Assembly: GCA_964496705.1 (NCBI GenBank)
Contig: CAZCBJ010000020.1
Coordinates: forward strand, 1 to 31,709
Length of the DNA: 31,709 bases
Direction: 5' to 3'
Source of the DNA: CAZCBJ01 sp964496705
GTDB taxonomy: Bacteria; Chloroflexota; Anaerolineae; Anaerolineales; Anaerolineaceae
Part shown: one piece after another, positions 25,149 through 31,709 of the stretch
Position numbering within the stretch: position 1 is the stretch's first letter
How the letters are laid out: each line of letters begins with the position of its first letter
Notes under the pieces: generated by a model
Database searches by the model: none
What the model saw: only the letters and a program-made list of their open reading frames with translations
Told to the model about the DNA's origin: nothing
Translations under genes and position numbers: made by a program

Positions 25149-26246
25149 ATGAACAATGGAATTAAGCGTCAAAGGGTGAAATCTGGTGACACCATCTTTG
25201 GGGTGGTCTGCCTGACGCTCCTGGTCTTAATGAATTTGGGCGCACCACCTCAATCTTTCCAGGGGGTGATGATTGAGAAGACTTCCATCCTGACAGTGTT
25301 CAAAGACCTGGTGCAAGCTCCTCCCAAGATTGAAAGCAATTTTACGAAGAGCTTTGGTGCTCGTACGCTGTTGATCCGCAAACTATATGACATCCGGTTC
25401 ACATGGCTGAAAGAGAGGGTTTTTCACGATGTTCTGGTGGGCGAGGACGGCTGGCTGTATTACACCGGCGAAGAAAATCTGAATTATTTTCAGCGGGTCG
25501 CGCCATTTTCAACGCAGCAATTGAAAAAATTTCGCCTGGAATTGAACATCTTGCACAATTTCCTTTCACAACGAGGAATTCTTCTGGTTTTTGTTGTCGC
25601 ACCCAACAAGGAGAGCATTTATCCCGACCATCTGCCGCCTTTCGTAGAGCAAAGTGACAATCCGGCGCGATTGGACCAACTGCTGGACGACTTTGCCCGG
25701 GAAGATGGTCTTGAAATCATCGATCTGCGTTCTGTGTTGCTGTCGGGACGGCAGATGGGGCAGACTTACCACGCCACCGACACGCACTGGAACGATCTCG
25801 GCGCTTATCTGGCCTACCGCCGCATTCTGGAACCTGTGCAGGCAGCCTTTCCCCAGATTCGACCACCCGATTTGCAGCAATACACACGACAGGAAGAGGA
25901 ATATCGCGGCGATCTGTCGCGGTTGTTGCCGCTCAGTCACCCGCAGGTCGAACAGACCTCGCGTCTGGTTCCGCTTCAACCGCGCAGGCAGGCGGTGTTG
26001 AGTGATGATATTTATGGCTTGTATCTTACTGAAGTTGCCGATCCTGCCCTGCCGCGTGTGGTGGTGTTCCGCGACTCGTTTTTTGATGCACTGGTGCCAT
26101 ATTTTTCCGAACACTTTTCACGCGCGGTGTATTCCCGCGCCTTCAGCATCGACTATAATCTGATCGAAGCAGAACAACCAGATGTGGTTGTGCTTGAGGT
26201 GGCTGAACGCTACCTGGGCATGCTGTTGGAGAATCTAGACCGGTGA
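25149..26246 (+). CDS. AlgJ/AlgX-like SGNH O-acetyltransferase, membrane-anchored
   Basis: A 365-residue protein with one N-terminal transmembrane segment (about residues 15-31) and an extracytoplasmic SGNH-type domain. GEDGWLYYTGEEN (98-110) matches the family start. The active-site Asp-His pair is in ATDTHWNDLGAY (209-220), and the nucleophile is in FRDSFFDAL (307-315, Ser310). This is the expected partner of the AlgI-like gene just upstream: it would take acetyl groups from it and place them on the polymer. GTG 25146 directly precedes ATG 25149 and could also be used. The stop overlaps the next gene (GTGA). Confidence 0.84.
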   Translation: MNNGIKRQRVKSGDTIFGVVCLTLLVLMNLGAPPQSFQGVMIEKTSILTVFKDLVQAPPKIESNFTKSFGARTLLIRKLYDIRFTWLKERVFHDVLVGEDGWLYYTGEENLNYFQRVAPFSTQQLKKFRLELNILHNFLSQRGILLVFVVAPNKESIYPDHLPPFVEQSDNPARLDQLLDDFAREDGLEIIDLRSVLLSGRQMGQTYHATDTHWNDLGAYLAYRRILEPVQAAFPQIRPPDLQQYTRQEEEYRGDLSRLLPLSHPQVEQTSRLVPLQPRRQAVLSDDIYGLYLTEVADPALPRVVVFRDSFFDALVPYFSEHFSRAVYSRAFSIDYNLIEAEQPDVVVLEVAERYLGMLLENLDR

Positions 26247-26254
26247 GGTATTGC

Positions 26255-27760
26255 ATGAAAATGCGATTCAACAACCAATCTGCGCTGACCATGCTGTGGT
26301 TGGCTGTGTTTGGGTTGGGGTTGCTCATCCGCATTTATGATCTGACCGATCTGCCCTTAGATTTCCATTCGACCCGCCAGATGCATTCGCTGATTGTGGC
26401 GCGCGCAATCCATACCCGCATGCTGCCGGCAGATGCGCTGCCGCAGTGGCAGCGAGAGATCGCCATCGAGCGAAGCGAAGCTAATTTGATCATCGAGCCG
26501 CCGCTGGTGGAAGCGTTGGCGGCAGTGGCATACCGCCTGGTGGGCGCAGAGGTGATCTGGATTCCGCGCCTGTTTTCAATCCTGTTCTGGATGGCCGGCA
26601 GCCTGGCGGTCTGGCTGATCGCCAGAAAGTTGAGTGGCAGCATTGGAGCCGGGATCGCGCTGGCGTATTTTTTGATCCTACCCTACGGCGCATTGGCCAG
26701 TCGGGCATTCCAGCCCGATCCTCTGATGGTTTGCCTGTTGTGTTATGCGATTTGGGCGATCTGCAAATGGGAGGAGAAACGGTCGTGGAAATGGGCGTTG
26801 ATCGCCGGAGCGTTGGGCGGGATGACGATCCTGGTGAAGGTGTTGTCGGGATTTTTTCTGGCTGGCGCCTGGCTGGGCATTCTGACCACCCACAGGGAAT
26901 GGCGAAAGGCGGTGCGCAATCGTCAGCTCTGGACAGCCGCAGCGCTGACCCTGCTGCCTTACCTGCTCTATCACGTCTACGGCATGTATATCGCCGGATT
27001 TTTACAGGGGCAGTATTCGGCGCGTTTCTTTCCATCCATGTGGATGGATCCCGTTTTCTACCTGCGTTGGAAGGGAATGATCGACTCTACTGTTGGTTTT
27101 GTGTGGTTCCTGATCGCGTTGTTGGGTTTGTTCACTCTCAAAGACAGAGTGTACCGCGGGTTGATGCTCGCCATGCTGGCGGCTTATTTCCTGTATGGGT
27201 TGTTGGTCCCTTACCATATTACCACCCACGATTATTATCAGGAACCTTTGATCTTATTGGTGGCGGTGGGGTTGGCTGCGGCGTTGGTTGGCATCCTTCA
27301 GTTGATGCAAGGCCCAAAGATTCTTCTGCGCGGGGTGGCGTTGGCACTCCTGCTGTTCACCGTGGTGGTTCAGGCCTGGGATGTGCGCGTCTCGCTCAAG
27401 GCGGTGGATTACCGCAGCGAAGCCGAATTCTGGCGAGAACTGGGCGAAGTCATCGGGCATGACAGGCAAGTGGTCGGATTGACCCATGATTACGGCAATC
27501 GCCTGGCTTATTGGGGCTGGGTGGACTCTACCGAGTGGCTGTCGGCGGCTGATTTCCGCTACCGCCAATTAGCTGGTCAGGAGTTGGACACCCAGACCTT
27601 GTTTGCCGAACAAATCCAGGGCAAGGATGTGTTTGTGGTGACCTTGATGGGTGAATTAGATCATCAGCCTGAACTGAGGAGCCTGCTGTTTCAGGGCTAT
27701 GCGATTGAAGCCCAGACGGATGAGTATGTTATTTTTGATCTGCAACAACCTTTGAGGTGA
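26255..27760 (+). CDS. GT-C membrane glycosyltransferase (GT39/PMT-like superfamily)
   Basis: A 501-residue polytopic membrane protein with about 10-12 hydrophobic helices and a soluble C-terminal tail. The first external loop (LPLDFHSTRQMHSLIVARA) and SRAFQPDPLMV in a later loop resemble ArnT/PMT-type transferases that use polyprenyl-phosphate sugars. The usual Asp/Glu pair is not evident in the first loop, where His-Ser-Thr-Arg-Gln stands instead, so the catalytic residue is uncertain. GTG 26243 overlaps the upstream stop. ATG 26255 is chosen because GAGG lies 6 bp before it. The substrate is unknown. Confidence 0.7.
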   Translation: MKMRFNNQSALTMLWLAVFGLGLLIRIYDLTDLPLDFHSTRQMHSLIVARAIHTRMLPADALPQWQREIAIERSEANLIIEPPLVEALAAVAYRLVGAEVIWIPRLFSILFWMAGSLAVWLIARKLSGSIGAGIALAYFLILPYGALASRAFQPDPLMVCLLCYAIWAICKWEEKRSWKWALIAGALGGMTILVKVLSGFFLAGAWLGILTTHREWRKAVRNRQLWTAAALTLLPYLLYHVYGMYIAGFLQGQYSARFFPSMWMDPVFYLRWKGMIDSTVGFVWFLIALLGLFTLKDRVYRGLMLAMLAAYFLYGLLVPYHITTHDYYQEPLILLVAVGLAAALVGILQLMQGPKILLRGVALALLLFTVVVQAWDVRVSLKAVDYRSEAEFWRELGEVIGHDRQVVGLTHDYGNRLAYWGWVDSTEWLSAADFRYRQLAGQELDTQTLFAEQIQGKDVFVVTLMGELDHQPELRSLLFQGYAIEAQTDEYVIFDLQQPLR

Positions 27761-27761
27761 T

Positions 27762-28538
27762 ATGCTGGTTTCGATTGTGACCCCCTCCTTTAACCAGGCC
27801 CGTTACCTGGAAGCCACCATCCAATCCGTGCTTGGGCAGGATTATGCGCAGCTTGAATATATCATCGTGGACGGCGGTTCGACGGATGGCAGTGTCGAGA
27901 TCATCCGCAAATATGCCGACCGCCTCGCCTGGTGGGTTTCTGAACCGGACAAAGGCCAGGCGGAGGCGATCAATAAGGGCTTTGCTCACGCGCGCGGCGA
28001 CATCCTGGCCTGGATCAACTCGGATGATACCTATCTGCCCGGCGCGGTGTCTGAGGCGGTTGAATTTCTTATCCGCAATCCAGATGTCGGGTTCGTGTAT
28101 GGCGATGCCAATTTTATTGACAGTCAGGGAAGGATGATCGGCAGGTTCCCGGCGGCGCAGACCGATTACCGCCGCATGCTGGAGGGATACGTGCATATCT
28201 GCCAGCAGGCATCCTTCTGGCGGGCCAGCCTGTGGCGCGAGGTGGGCGAATTGGATGCCAGCATGTTCTTCGCTTTTGATTACGAATTGTGGGTGCGCAT
28301 GGCCAGCCTCACCCGTCTGGTCTATCATCCGCGTTTGTGGGCTAATTTCCGTCTGCACGAAGAAGGCAAGACCCATTACGCCGACGACCGCTGCTGGCCG
28401 GAAATGCTGCGCGTTCACCGTGCGCGGGGAGGCGGATACCTGTCGGTGATGCGCGCCAAGTATTGGGTGCGCAGGCTGGCTGCTCCGTTGCTGCGCTGGC
28501 GCCGCCGGCAGATGCACCGAAAACACGACAGGGTATAA
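27762..28538 (+). CDS. Family 2 (GT-A) glycosyltransferase
   Basis: A 258-residue glycosyltransferase with SIVTPSFNQARYLEATI (4-20), VDGGSTDGS (36-44), KGQAEAINKGF (64-74) and NSDD (86-89). It is a paralogue of the GT2 gene at 22704, but shorter, lacking the extra C-terminal helical region. The acceptor half contains QQASFWRASLWREVG and FAFDYELWVRMA with the likely catalytic acidic residues. A GAGGTGA site lies within the end of the upstream gene, 1 bp from the ATG. It is the last gene of the glycan locus, and its stop codon overlaps a TATAAT sequence. Confidence 0.85.
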   Translation: MLVSIVTPSFNQARYLEATIQSVLGQDYAQLEYIIVDGGSTDGSVEIIRKYADRLAWWVSEPDKGQAEAINKGFAHARGDILAWINSDDTYLPGAVSEAVEFLIRNPDVGFVYGDANFIDSQGRMIGRFPAAQTDYRRMLEGYVHICQQASFWRASLWREVGELDASMFFAFDYELWVRMASLTRLVYHPRLWANFRLHEEGKTHYADDRCWPEMLRVHRARGGGYLSVMRAKYWVRRLAAPLLRWRRRQMHRKHDRV

Positions 28539-28539
28539 T
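28534..28539 (+). promoter_or_regulatory. Possible -10 element (TATAAT)
   Basis: A perfect TATAAT overlaps the GT2 stop codon, 19 bp before the next start. No good -35 is found 16-18 bp upstream, and the leader would be very short. It is a candidate promoter separating the glycan locus from the downstream genes. Confidence 0.35.
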
Positions 28540-28557
28540 TCCTGGTGGAGGTATGCC

Positions 28558-28932
28558 ATGCCAGATAGGAAAAATAGCCCGGTTCCCCGAAAGGAAAATT
28601 TCTTTCAGGATATCCTGCTGAACATTCGCCTGGTCATCCGCCTGATGCGTGATCAGCGCGTTTCGGGATGGTTGAAATTGCTGCCGGTCGCCAGCGCATT
28701 GTACTGGCTGGTGCCTGACCTGGCCATCGGGCCGGTGGACGATGTGGCGGTGATCTGGGTGGGTTTGACCCTGTTTGTTGAACTGAGTCCGCCGCATGTG
28801 GTCGAAGAGCACCGCCGGGAGTTGTGGCAAATCGCTGAAATGCAAAAAAAAGATGTCAAGCCACCTGCGGTGATCGATGGTGAATTTAGTGAGGTTTCCA
28901 GGGATGTCATTCAGACCAGGGAGGAAGATTGA
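28558..28932 (+). CDS. Small DUF1232/YkvA-like membrane protein
   Basis: A 124-residue protein of unknown function. LKLLPVASALYWLVPDL (residues 40-56) followed by GPVDDVAVIWVGLTLFVEL forms two adjacent hydrophobic segments. The ...P-D...DD-x-A-V order recalls DUF1232 (YkvA), where the pattern is DLIPDFIPxxGxLDDLAV. The tail is charged and mostly polar. A strong GGAGG lies 6 bp before the ATG, preceded by a possible TATAAT. Its end overlaps the next gene. No catalytic role is evident. Confidence 0.62.
   Translation: MPDRKNSPVPRKENFFQDILLNIRLVIRLMRDQRVSGWLKLLPVASALYWLVPDLAIGPVDDVAVIWVGLTLFVELSPPHVVEEHRRELWQIAEMQKKDVKPPAVIDGEFSEVSRDVIQTREED
28920..28924 (+). promoter_or_regulatory. Ribosome binding site for a TTG start
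   Basis: GGAGG lies 4 bp before TTG 28929. With the signal peptide that follows, it supports TTG as the start of the lipoprotein dehydrogenase. Confidence 0.55.
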
Positions 28933-30200
28933 AAAACATCCCGACCATTCTGCTGGCTCTGATCCTGTTTGCGGGTTGTGCGGCCGGCGATACGGAAGGA
29001 CGGCAGGCGGCTTATCCACCCGCCGCGACTCAGCCAGCAGCGCAGGCCACCCTGACCAGCGAACCTTATCCACGCCCGCTTGAGTTGACCGCTACCCCCG
29101 TTCTGCACGATGAAACCAAACTAGCGTCCATACCCGGTCCGCAGGGCTACGCCTGGAAATTGGTCGCGGAAGGCCTGGATCGACCGTTGGGTTTGGTGAC
29201 CGCCCGCGACGGCAGTCAGCGATTGTTTGTGGTGGAGCAGAAAGGGGTGGTGCGCATCCTGCTGGGTGATACGCTGCTGGAGAGCCCGTTCCTGGACATC
29301 CGCCAGAAGGTGGGCACGAGCCAGAACGAACAGGGCTTGCTGGGTCTGGCATTTGATCCAGCCTACGAGCAGAATGGATTGTTTTATATAAATTACACCG
29401 ACCGGAGGGGCGATACGGTCATCGCCCGCTACCGGGTTTCCGATGACCCTGACCTGGCTGATCCGGCGAGCGAGGAGGTGCTGCTGACGCAGAAGCAGCC
29501 GTACGCCAACCACAACGGTGGTGACCTGGCTTTCGGGCCGGATGGTTTTTTATACATTGCTTCCGGGGACGGCGGATCGGGAGGGGACCCGCAAGGAAAT
29601 GGGCAGAATCGAAACACTTTGCTGGGCAAGATACTGCGTATAGATGTGAGTGCTGTGCCTGGATACCGCATCCCGGAAGGCAATCCGTTCTCGTCACCCG
29701 AGGGCCGTCCGGAAATCTGGGCGTATGGTTTGCGCAATCCATGGCGGATTTCCTTTGACCGATTGACCGGCGATTTGTACATCAGCGATGTTGGGCAGGA
29801 TGCGATGGAAGAGGTAAACTTTCAGGCTGCAGGCGCTGAAGGTGGCGCAAATTACGGCTGGAATTATTTTGAAGGCACGCGGTCGTTTCGCGGAACACCG
29901 CCAGAAGGCGCCCGGTTTGAGATGCCGGTCATCGCATACCCGCTGGGTGAGGAATGTTCTATAACAGGCGGATACGTTTACCGCGGTCAAGATTTACCGG
30001 ATTGGCAGGGAGTCTACGTGTATGCCGATTTTTGCTCCGGAAGGGTGTGGGGCGCAGTGCGTGAGGCGGACGGCGCCTTTCAGACTCGAGAGCTATTCAG
30101 GCTGGAGCAGGGGATCGCCTCTTTCGGTGAGGATGAGAGCGGCGAATTGTATATTCTCAACCTGTACAGCGGAAAAATCCTGCGCCTGGAGAAAGAATGA
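28929..30200 (+). CDS. PQQ-dependent sugar dehydrogenase-like lipoprotein
   Basis: A 423-residue extracytoplasmic protein of the soluble glucose dehydrogenase/YliI (Asd) beta-propeller family, whose members oxidise aldose sugars with PQQ. The signal peptide MKNIPTILLALILFAGC has a lipobox-like FAGC with Cys17, so membrane anchoring is likely. A Pro/Ala/Thr-rich linker runs to about residue 68. Propeller motifs follow: RPLGLV, EQGLLGLAFDP (135-144), NHNGGDLAFGPDG (194-206), ASGDGGSGGDPQ and AYGLRNPWRISFD (265-277), then DVGQDAMEEVN. His195 sits where the catalytic His of sGDH is expected. Binding of PQQ itself is assumed from the family. It overlaps the upstream gene by 4 bp. Confidence 0.85.
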   Translation: MKNIPTILLALILFAGCAAGDTEGRQAAYPPAATQPAAQATLTSEPYPRPLELTATPVLHDETKLASIPGPQGYAWKLVAEGLDRPLGLVTARDGSQRLFVVEQKGVVRILLGDTLLESPFLDIRQKVGTSQNEQGLLGLAFDPAYEQNGLFYINYTDRRGDTVIARYRVSDDPDLADPASEEVLLTQKQPYANHNGGDLAFGPDGFLYIASGDGGSGGDPQGNGQNRNTLLGKILRIDVSAVPGYRIPEGNPFSSPEGRPEIWAYGLRNPWRISFDRLTGDLYISDVGQDAMEEVNFQAAGAEGGANYGWNYFEGTRSFRGTPPEGARFEMPVIAYPLGEECSITGGYVYRGQDLPDWQGVYVYADFCSGRVWGAVREADGAFQTRELFRLEQGIASFGEDESGELYILNLYSGKILRLEKE

Positions 30201-30203
30201 TAG

Positions 30204-30209
30204 TAAAAT
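30204..30209 (+). promoter_or_regulatory. Possible -10 element (TAAAAT)
   Basis: TAAAAT lies in the 43-bp gap between the dehydrogenase and the small Cys-rich gene, 34 bp before its ATG. No clear -35 is visible, so this is weak evidence. Confidence 0.25.
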
Positions 30210-30243
30210 TCGATCTATCCTTTACCGGTGCTCGGAGGTGACC

Positions 30244-30474
30244 ATGTCTGTGAAAACCTGGGAAGTGATCAAGATACGTTTTTGCGATCATGCCGGATGC
30301 GAAGTGGCCCTGGAAGGTGAGATGGTTTTTCCCATCGATATCCTCCCCGATCAGCCTCCGCGCCTGTTGGCGCACCGCTGCTCACACGGCGTGGAATGCA
30401 GTCTATATGCCCAGCCTTCCTGCGTGTGGGCCGGGACGAATCCCAATTACGACCCGTTCGCCGAGGAAGGGTAA
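30244..30474 (+). CDS. Small Cys/His-rich protein, unknown function
   Basis: A 76-residue hydrophilic protein that I do not recognise. GGAGG lies 5 bp before ATG 30244. The open frame extends upstream into the dehydrogenase gene, but only this start has a ribosome binding site. It has five Cys (14, 19, 46, 52, 60) and three His (16, 44, 48), arranged as CDHAGC near the N-terminus and AHRCSHGVEC in the middle. This suggests metal binding or disulphides. There is no signal peptide or membrane segment. It may be co-transcribed with the upstream dehydrogenase or have its own weak promoter. Confidence 0.6.
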   Translation: MSVKTWEVIKIRFCDHAGCEVALEGEMVFPIDILPDQPPRLLAHRCSHGVECSLYAQPSCVWAGTNPNYDPFAEEG

Positions 30475-30483
30475 ATCCGGGAT

Positions 30484-30515
30484 CGCTGCACATCCCCGTC
30501 ATGCCGGGGGCAGCG
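30484..30515. terminator. Hairpin between convergent genes, probable bidirectional terminator
   Basis: An outer stem CGCTGC/GCAGCG (30484-30489 with 30510-30515) and an inner stem CCCCG/CGGGG (30494-30498 with 30505-30509) enclose a 6-base loop. A 4-base bulge lies on the left arm. It occupies the 43-bp gap between two convergent genes. The T-run is weak, so termination is inferred. Confidence 0.5.
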
Positions 30516-30517
30516 GT

Positions 30518-31702
30518 TTATTGAATCACGCCCAGCTTTCTGCCGGTTGAGGCAAAGATTTGAAGACCCTTATCCAGGTCGGCGCGGCTGTGTGTGGCGC
30601 TGATCATCACACGGATGCGGGCCTTGCCTTTGGGCACGGTTGGAAAACCCAGCGCCATGGCGAACACGCCCTGCTCAAACAGCTCGCGGCTGAATTGCTG
30701 GGCCAGCGGGGCTTCGCCCAGCATGATGGGGGTGATGGGGGTAACGCTCAGACCCGTGTCGAATCCCAGGCGTTTCATTTCGGCTTTGAAATAGCGAGCA
30801 TTGTCCCACAGGCGGTCGACCAGCTCGGTGGATTCCTCAAGGATGTCAAGGGCGGTGATGGTCGCGGCGATATCCGCCGGGGTGACTGCTGATGAGAAGA
30901 GGAAGGGGCGCGCGCGCTGGCGCAGCCATTCCACCACCGTCGCGTTGCCCGCCACCACACCGCCGACCACGCCAAAAGCTTTGCTGATCGTGCCGACTTC
31001 GATATCCACTTTGCCGTGCAGGTGGAAGTGGTCCACAATCCCCCGCCCACCGCTGCCCAGCACCCCCTCGCCGTGGGCATCATCCACCATCAACAGGATA
31101 TCGTGCCCGTTGGCGATCTCACAGATTTGGTCCAAAGGCGCGATGTCGCCGTCCATGCTGAAAACGCCGTCGGTGATGATCAAAGCGCGGCGGTAGGTGC
31201 CTTCGTTTTCCTTGATGGTTCGCTCCAGGTCCTGCGGATCCGCATGGGCATAGCGGGCGATGCGCGCGCCGGACAGACGGCAGCCGTCGATGATGCTGGC
31301 ATGGTTAAGCTCATCCGAAAAGATCACATCCTCTTTGCCAACCAGCGCGGGGATGGCGGCGATGTTGGCGCAAAAGCCGGATTGGAAGGTGATGGCTGCT
31401 TCAACGCCTTTGAATGAAGACAAACGCCGTTCAAGTTCGAGATGGATGTCCATCGTGCCGGCAATGGTGCGCACCGCCGCCGGACCGACCCCATAACGCG
31501 CCGCCGCGTCCTGCACGGCTTTGATCATGCGTGGGTGGTTGGCCAGACCGAGGTAATTGTTGGAGCAAAAATTCAACACCTGTTTCCCGTCCACCCTCAG
31601 CCAGGCGCCCTGGGCAGAACTGATGGTGCGAATGCGGTTGTACAAACCGGCTTCTTTCAGGCCGGCCAATTCCTGCTGGATCCAGTCAATTCGGTTGGAC
31701 AT
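30518..31702 (-). CDS. kbl: Glycine C-acetyltransferase (2-amino-3-ketobutyrate CoA ligase)
   Basis: A 394-residue PLP-dependent alpha-oxoamine synthase. Kbl interconverts 2-amino-3-oxobutyrate plus CoA with glycine plus acetyl-CoA in threonine degradation. FCSNNYLGL is at residues 45-53, DELNHASIIDG (130-140) carries His134, VDDAHGEGVLG (206-216) has the PLP-binding Asp and His, and the Schiff-base lysine is K241 in GTISKAFG. The length agrees with Kbl (about 398 in E. coli). BioF and serine palmitoyltransferase are related, but the GTMDIHLELE segment and overall pattern favour Kbl. It is the only minus-strand gene and is convergent with the small Cys-rich gene. The usual partner threonine dehydrogenase gene is not in the window. 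Confidence 0.85.
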   Translation of the reverse strand: MSNRIDWIQQELAGLKEAGLYNRIRTISSAQGAWLRVDGKQVLNFCSNNYLGLANHPRMIKAVQDAAARYGVGPAAVRTIAGTMDIHLELERRLSSFKGVEAAITFQSGFCANIAAIPALVGKEDVIFSDELNHASIIDGCRLSGARIARYAHADPQDLERTIKENEGTYRRALIITDGVFSMDGDIAPLDQICEIANGHDILLMVDDAHGEGVLGSGGRGIVDHFHLHGKVDIEVGTISKAFGVVGGVVAGNATVVEWLRQRARPFLFSSAVTPADIAATITALDILEESTELVDRLWDNARYFKAEMKRLGFDTGLSVTPITPIMLGEAPLAQQFSRELFEQGVFAMALGFPTVPKGKARIRVMISATHSRADLDKGLQIFASTGRKLGVIQ

Positions 31703-31709
31703 GGTTTAC

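Noticed and set aside
1..31709. CRISPR array, tRNA, rRNA or insertion sequence
   Set aside because: No repeated spacer structure, cloverleaf-like sequence, rRNA core or transposase was found, and coding density leaves little room.

Overview
The window looks like a chromosomal segment of a Chloroflexota bacterium, probably of the Anaerolineae type. This is inferred from moderately high GC, the style of the encoded proteins, and the mix of a large surface-glycan locus with a lipoprotein sugar dehydrogenase and a Kbl-type enzyme; no rRNA or marker gene is present to prove it. From the left edge to about 28.5 kb every gene lies on the + strand and the genes are packed tightly. Gaps are at most about 35 bp and many stop/start codons overlap (ATGA, TGATG or GTGA), so the block reads as one very long polycistronic unit or a few nested ones. 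No stretch of 300 bases lacks a gene, and I found no tRNA, rRNA, CRISPR array or insertion sequence.

The locus is centred on CMP-activated nonulosonic (sialic-acid-like) acids. Module A (about 2.4-7.3 kb) has a PseB-type UDP-GlcNAc 4,6-dehydratase, an RmlD-like reductase, a full-length NeuB-type synthase with SAF domain, a broken family-4 glycosyltransferase and an SpsF-type cytidylyltransferase. No PseC aminotransferase, PseH acetyltransferase or PseG hydrolase is visible. Module B (about 10.7-14.6 kb) has a Gfo/Idh/MocA oxidoreductase, an SDR, a CMP-acylneuraminate synthetase fused to a HAD phosphatase, and a second NeuB lacking the SAF domain. Module C (about 14.6-17.9 kb) has a GT-B-like surface-carbohydrate protein, a third cytidylyltransferase and a D-2-hydroxyacid dehydrogenase. 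Glycosyltransferases are interspersed: three GT-B/capsule-type proteins, several GT-A proteins and a stand-alone DUF115/MptE-like protein that may be a nonulosonate transferase.

From about 18 to 28.5 kb the genes are mostly membrane and finishing functions. They are an O-antigen ligase/polymerase-like protein, two GT-C membrane glycosyltransferases, another SDR, two paralogous GT2 enzymes, and an AlgI/AlgJ-like O-acylation pair. Together the genes suggest synthesis, activation, assembly, polymerisation or ligation, and O-acetylation of an acidic surface glycan or glycoprotein glycan. No flippase or ABC exporter is seen, so the locus must extend beyond the window or rely on genes elsewhere.

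After a possible promoter at about 28.53 kb come a small DUF1232-like membrane protein, a lipoprotein PQQ-type sugar dehydrogenase and a 76-residue Cys/His-rich protein. A hairpin lies between that last gene and a convergent minus-strand glycine C-acetyltransferase (kbl) at the right edge.
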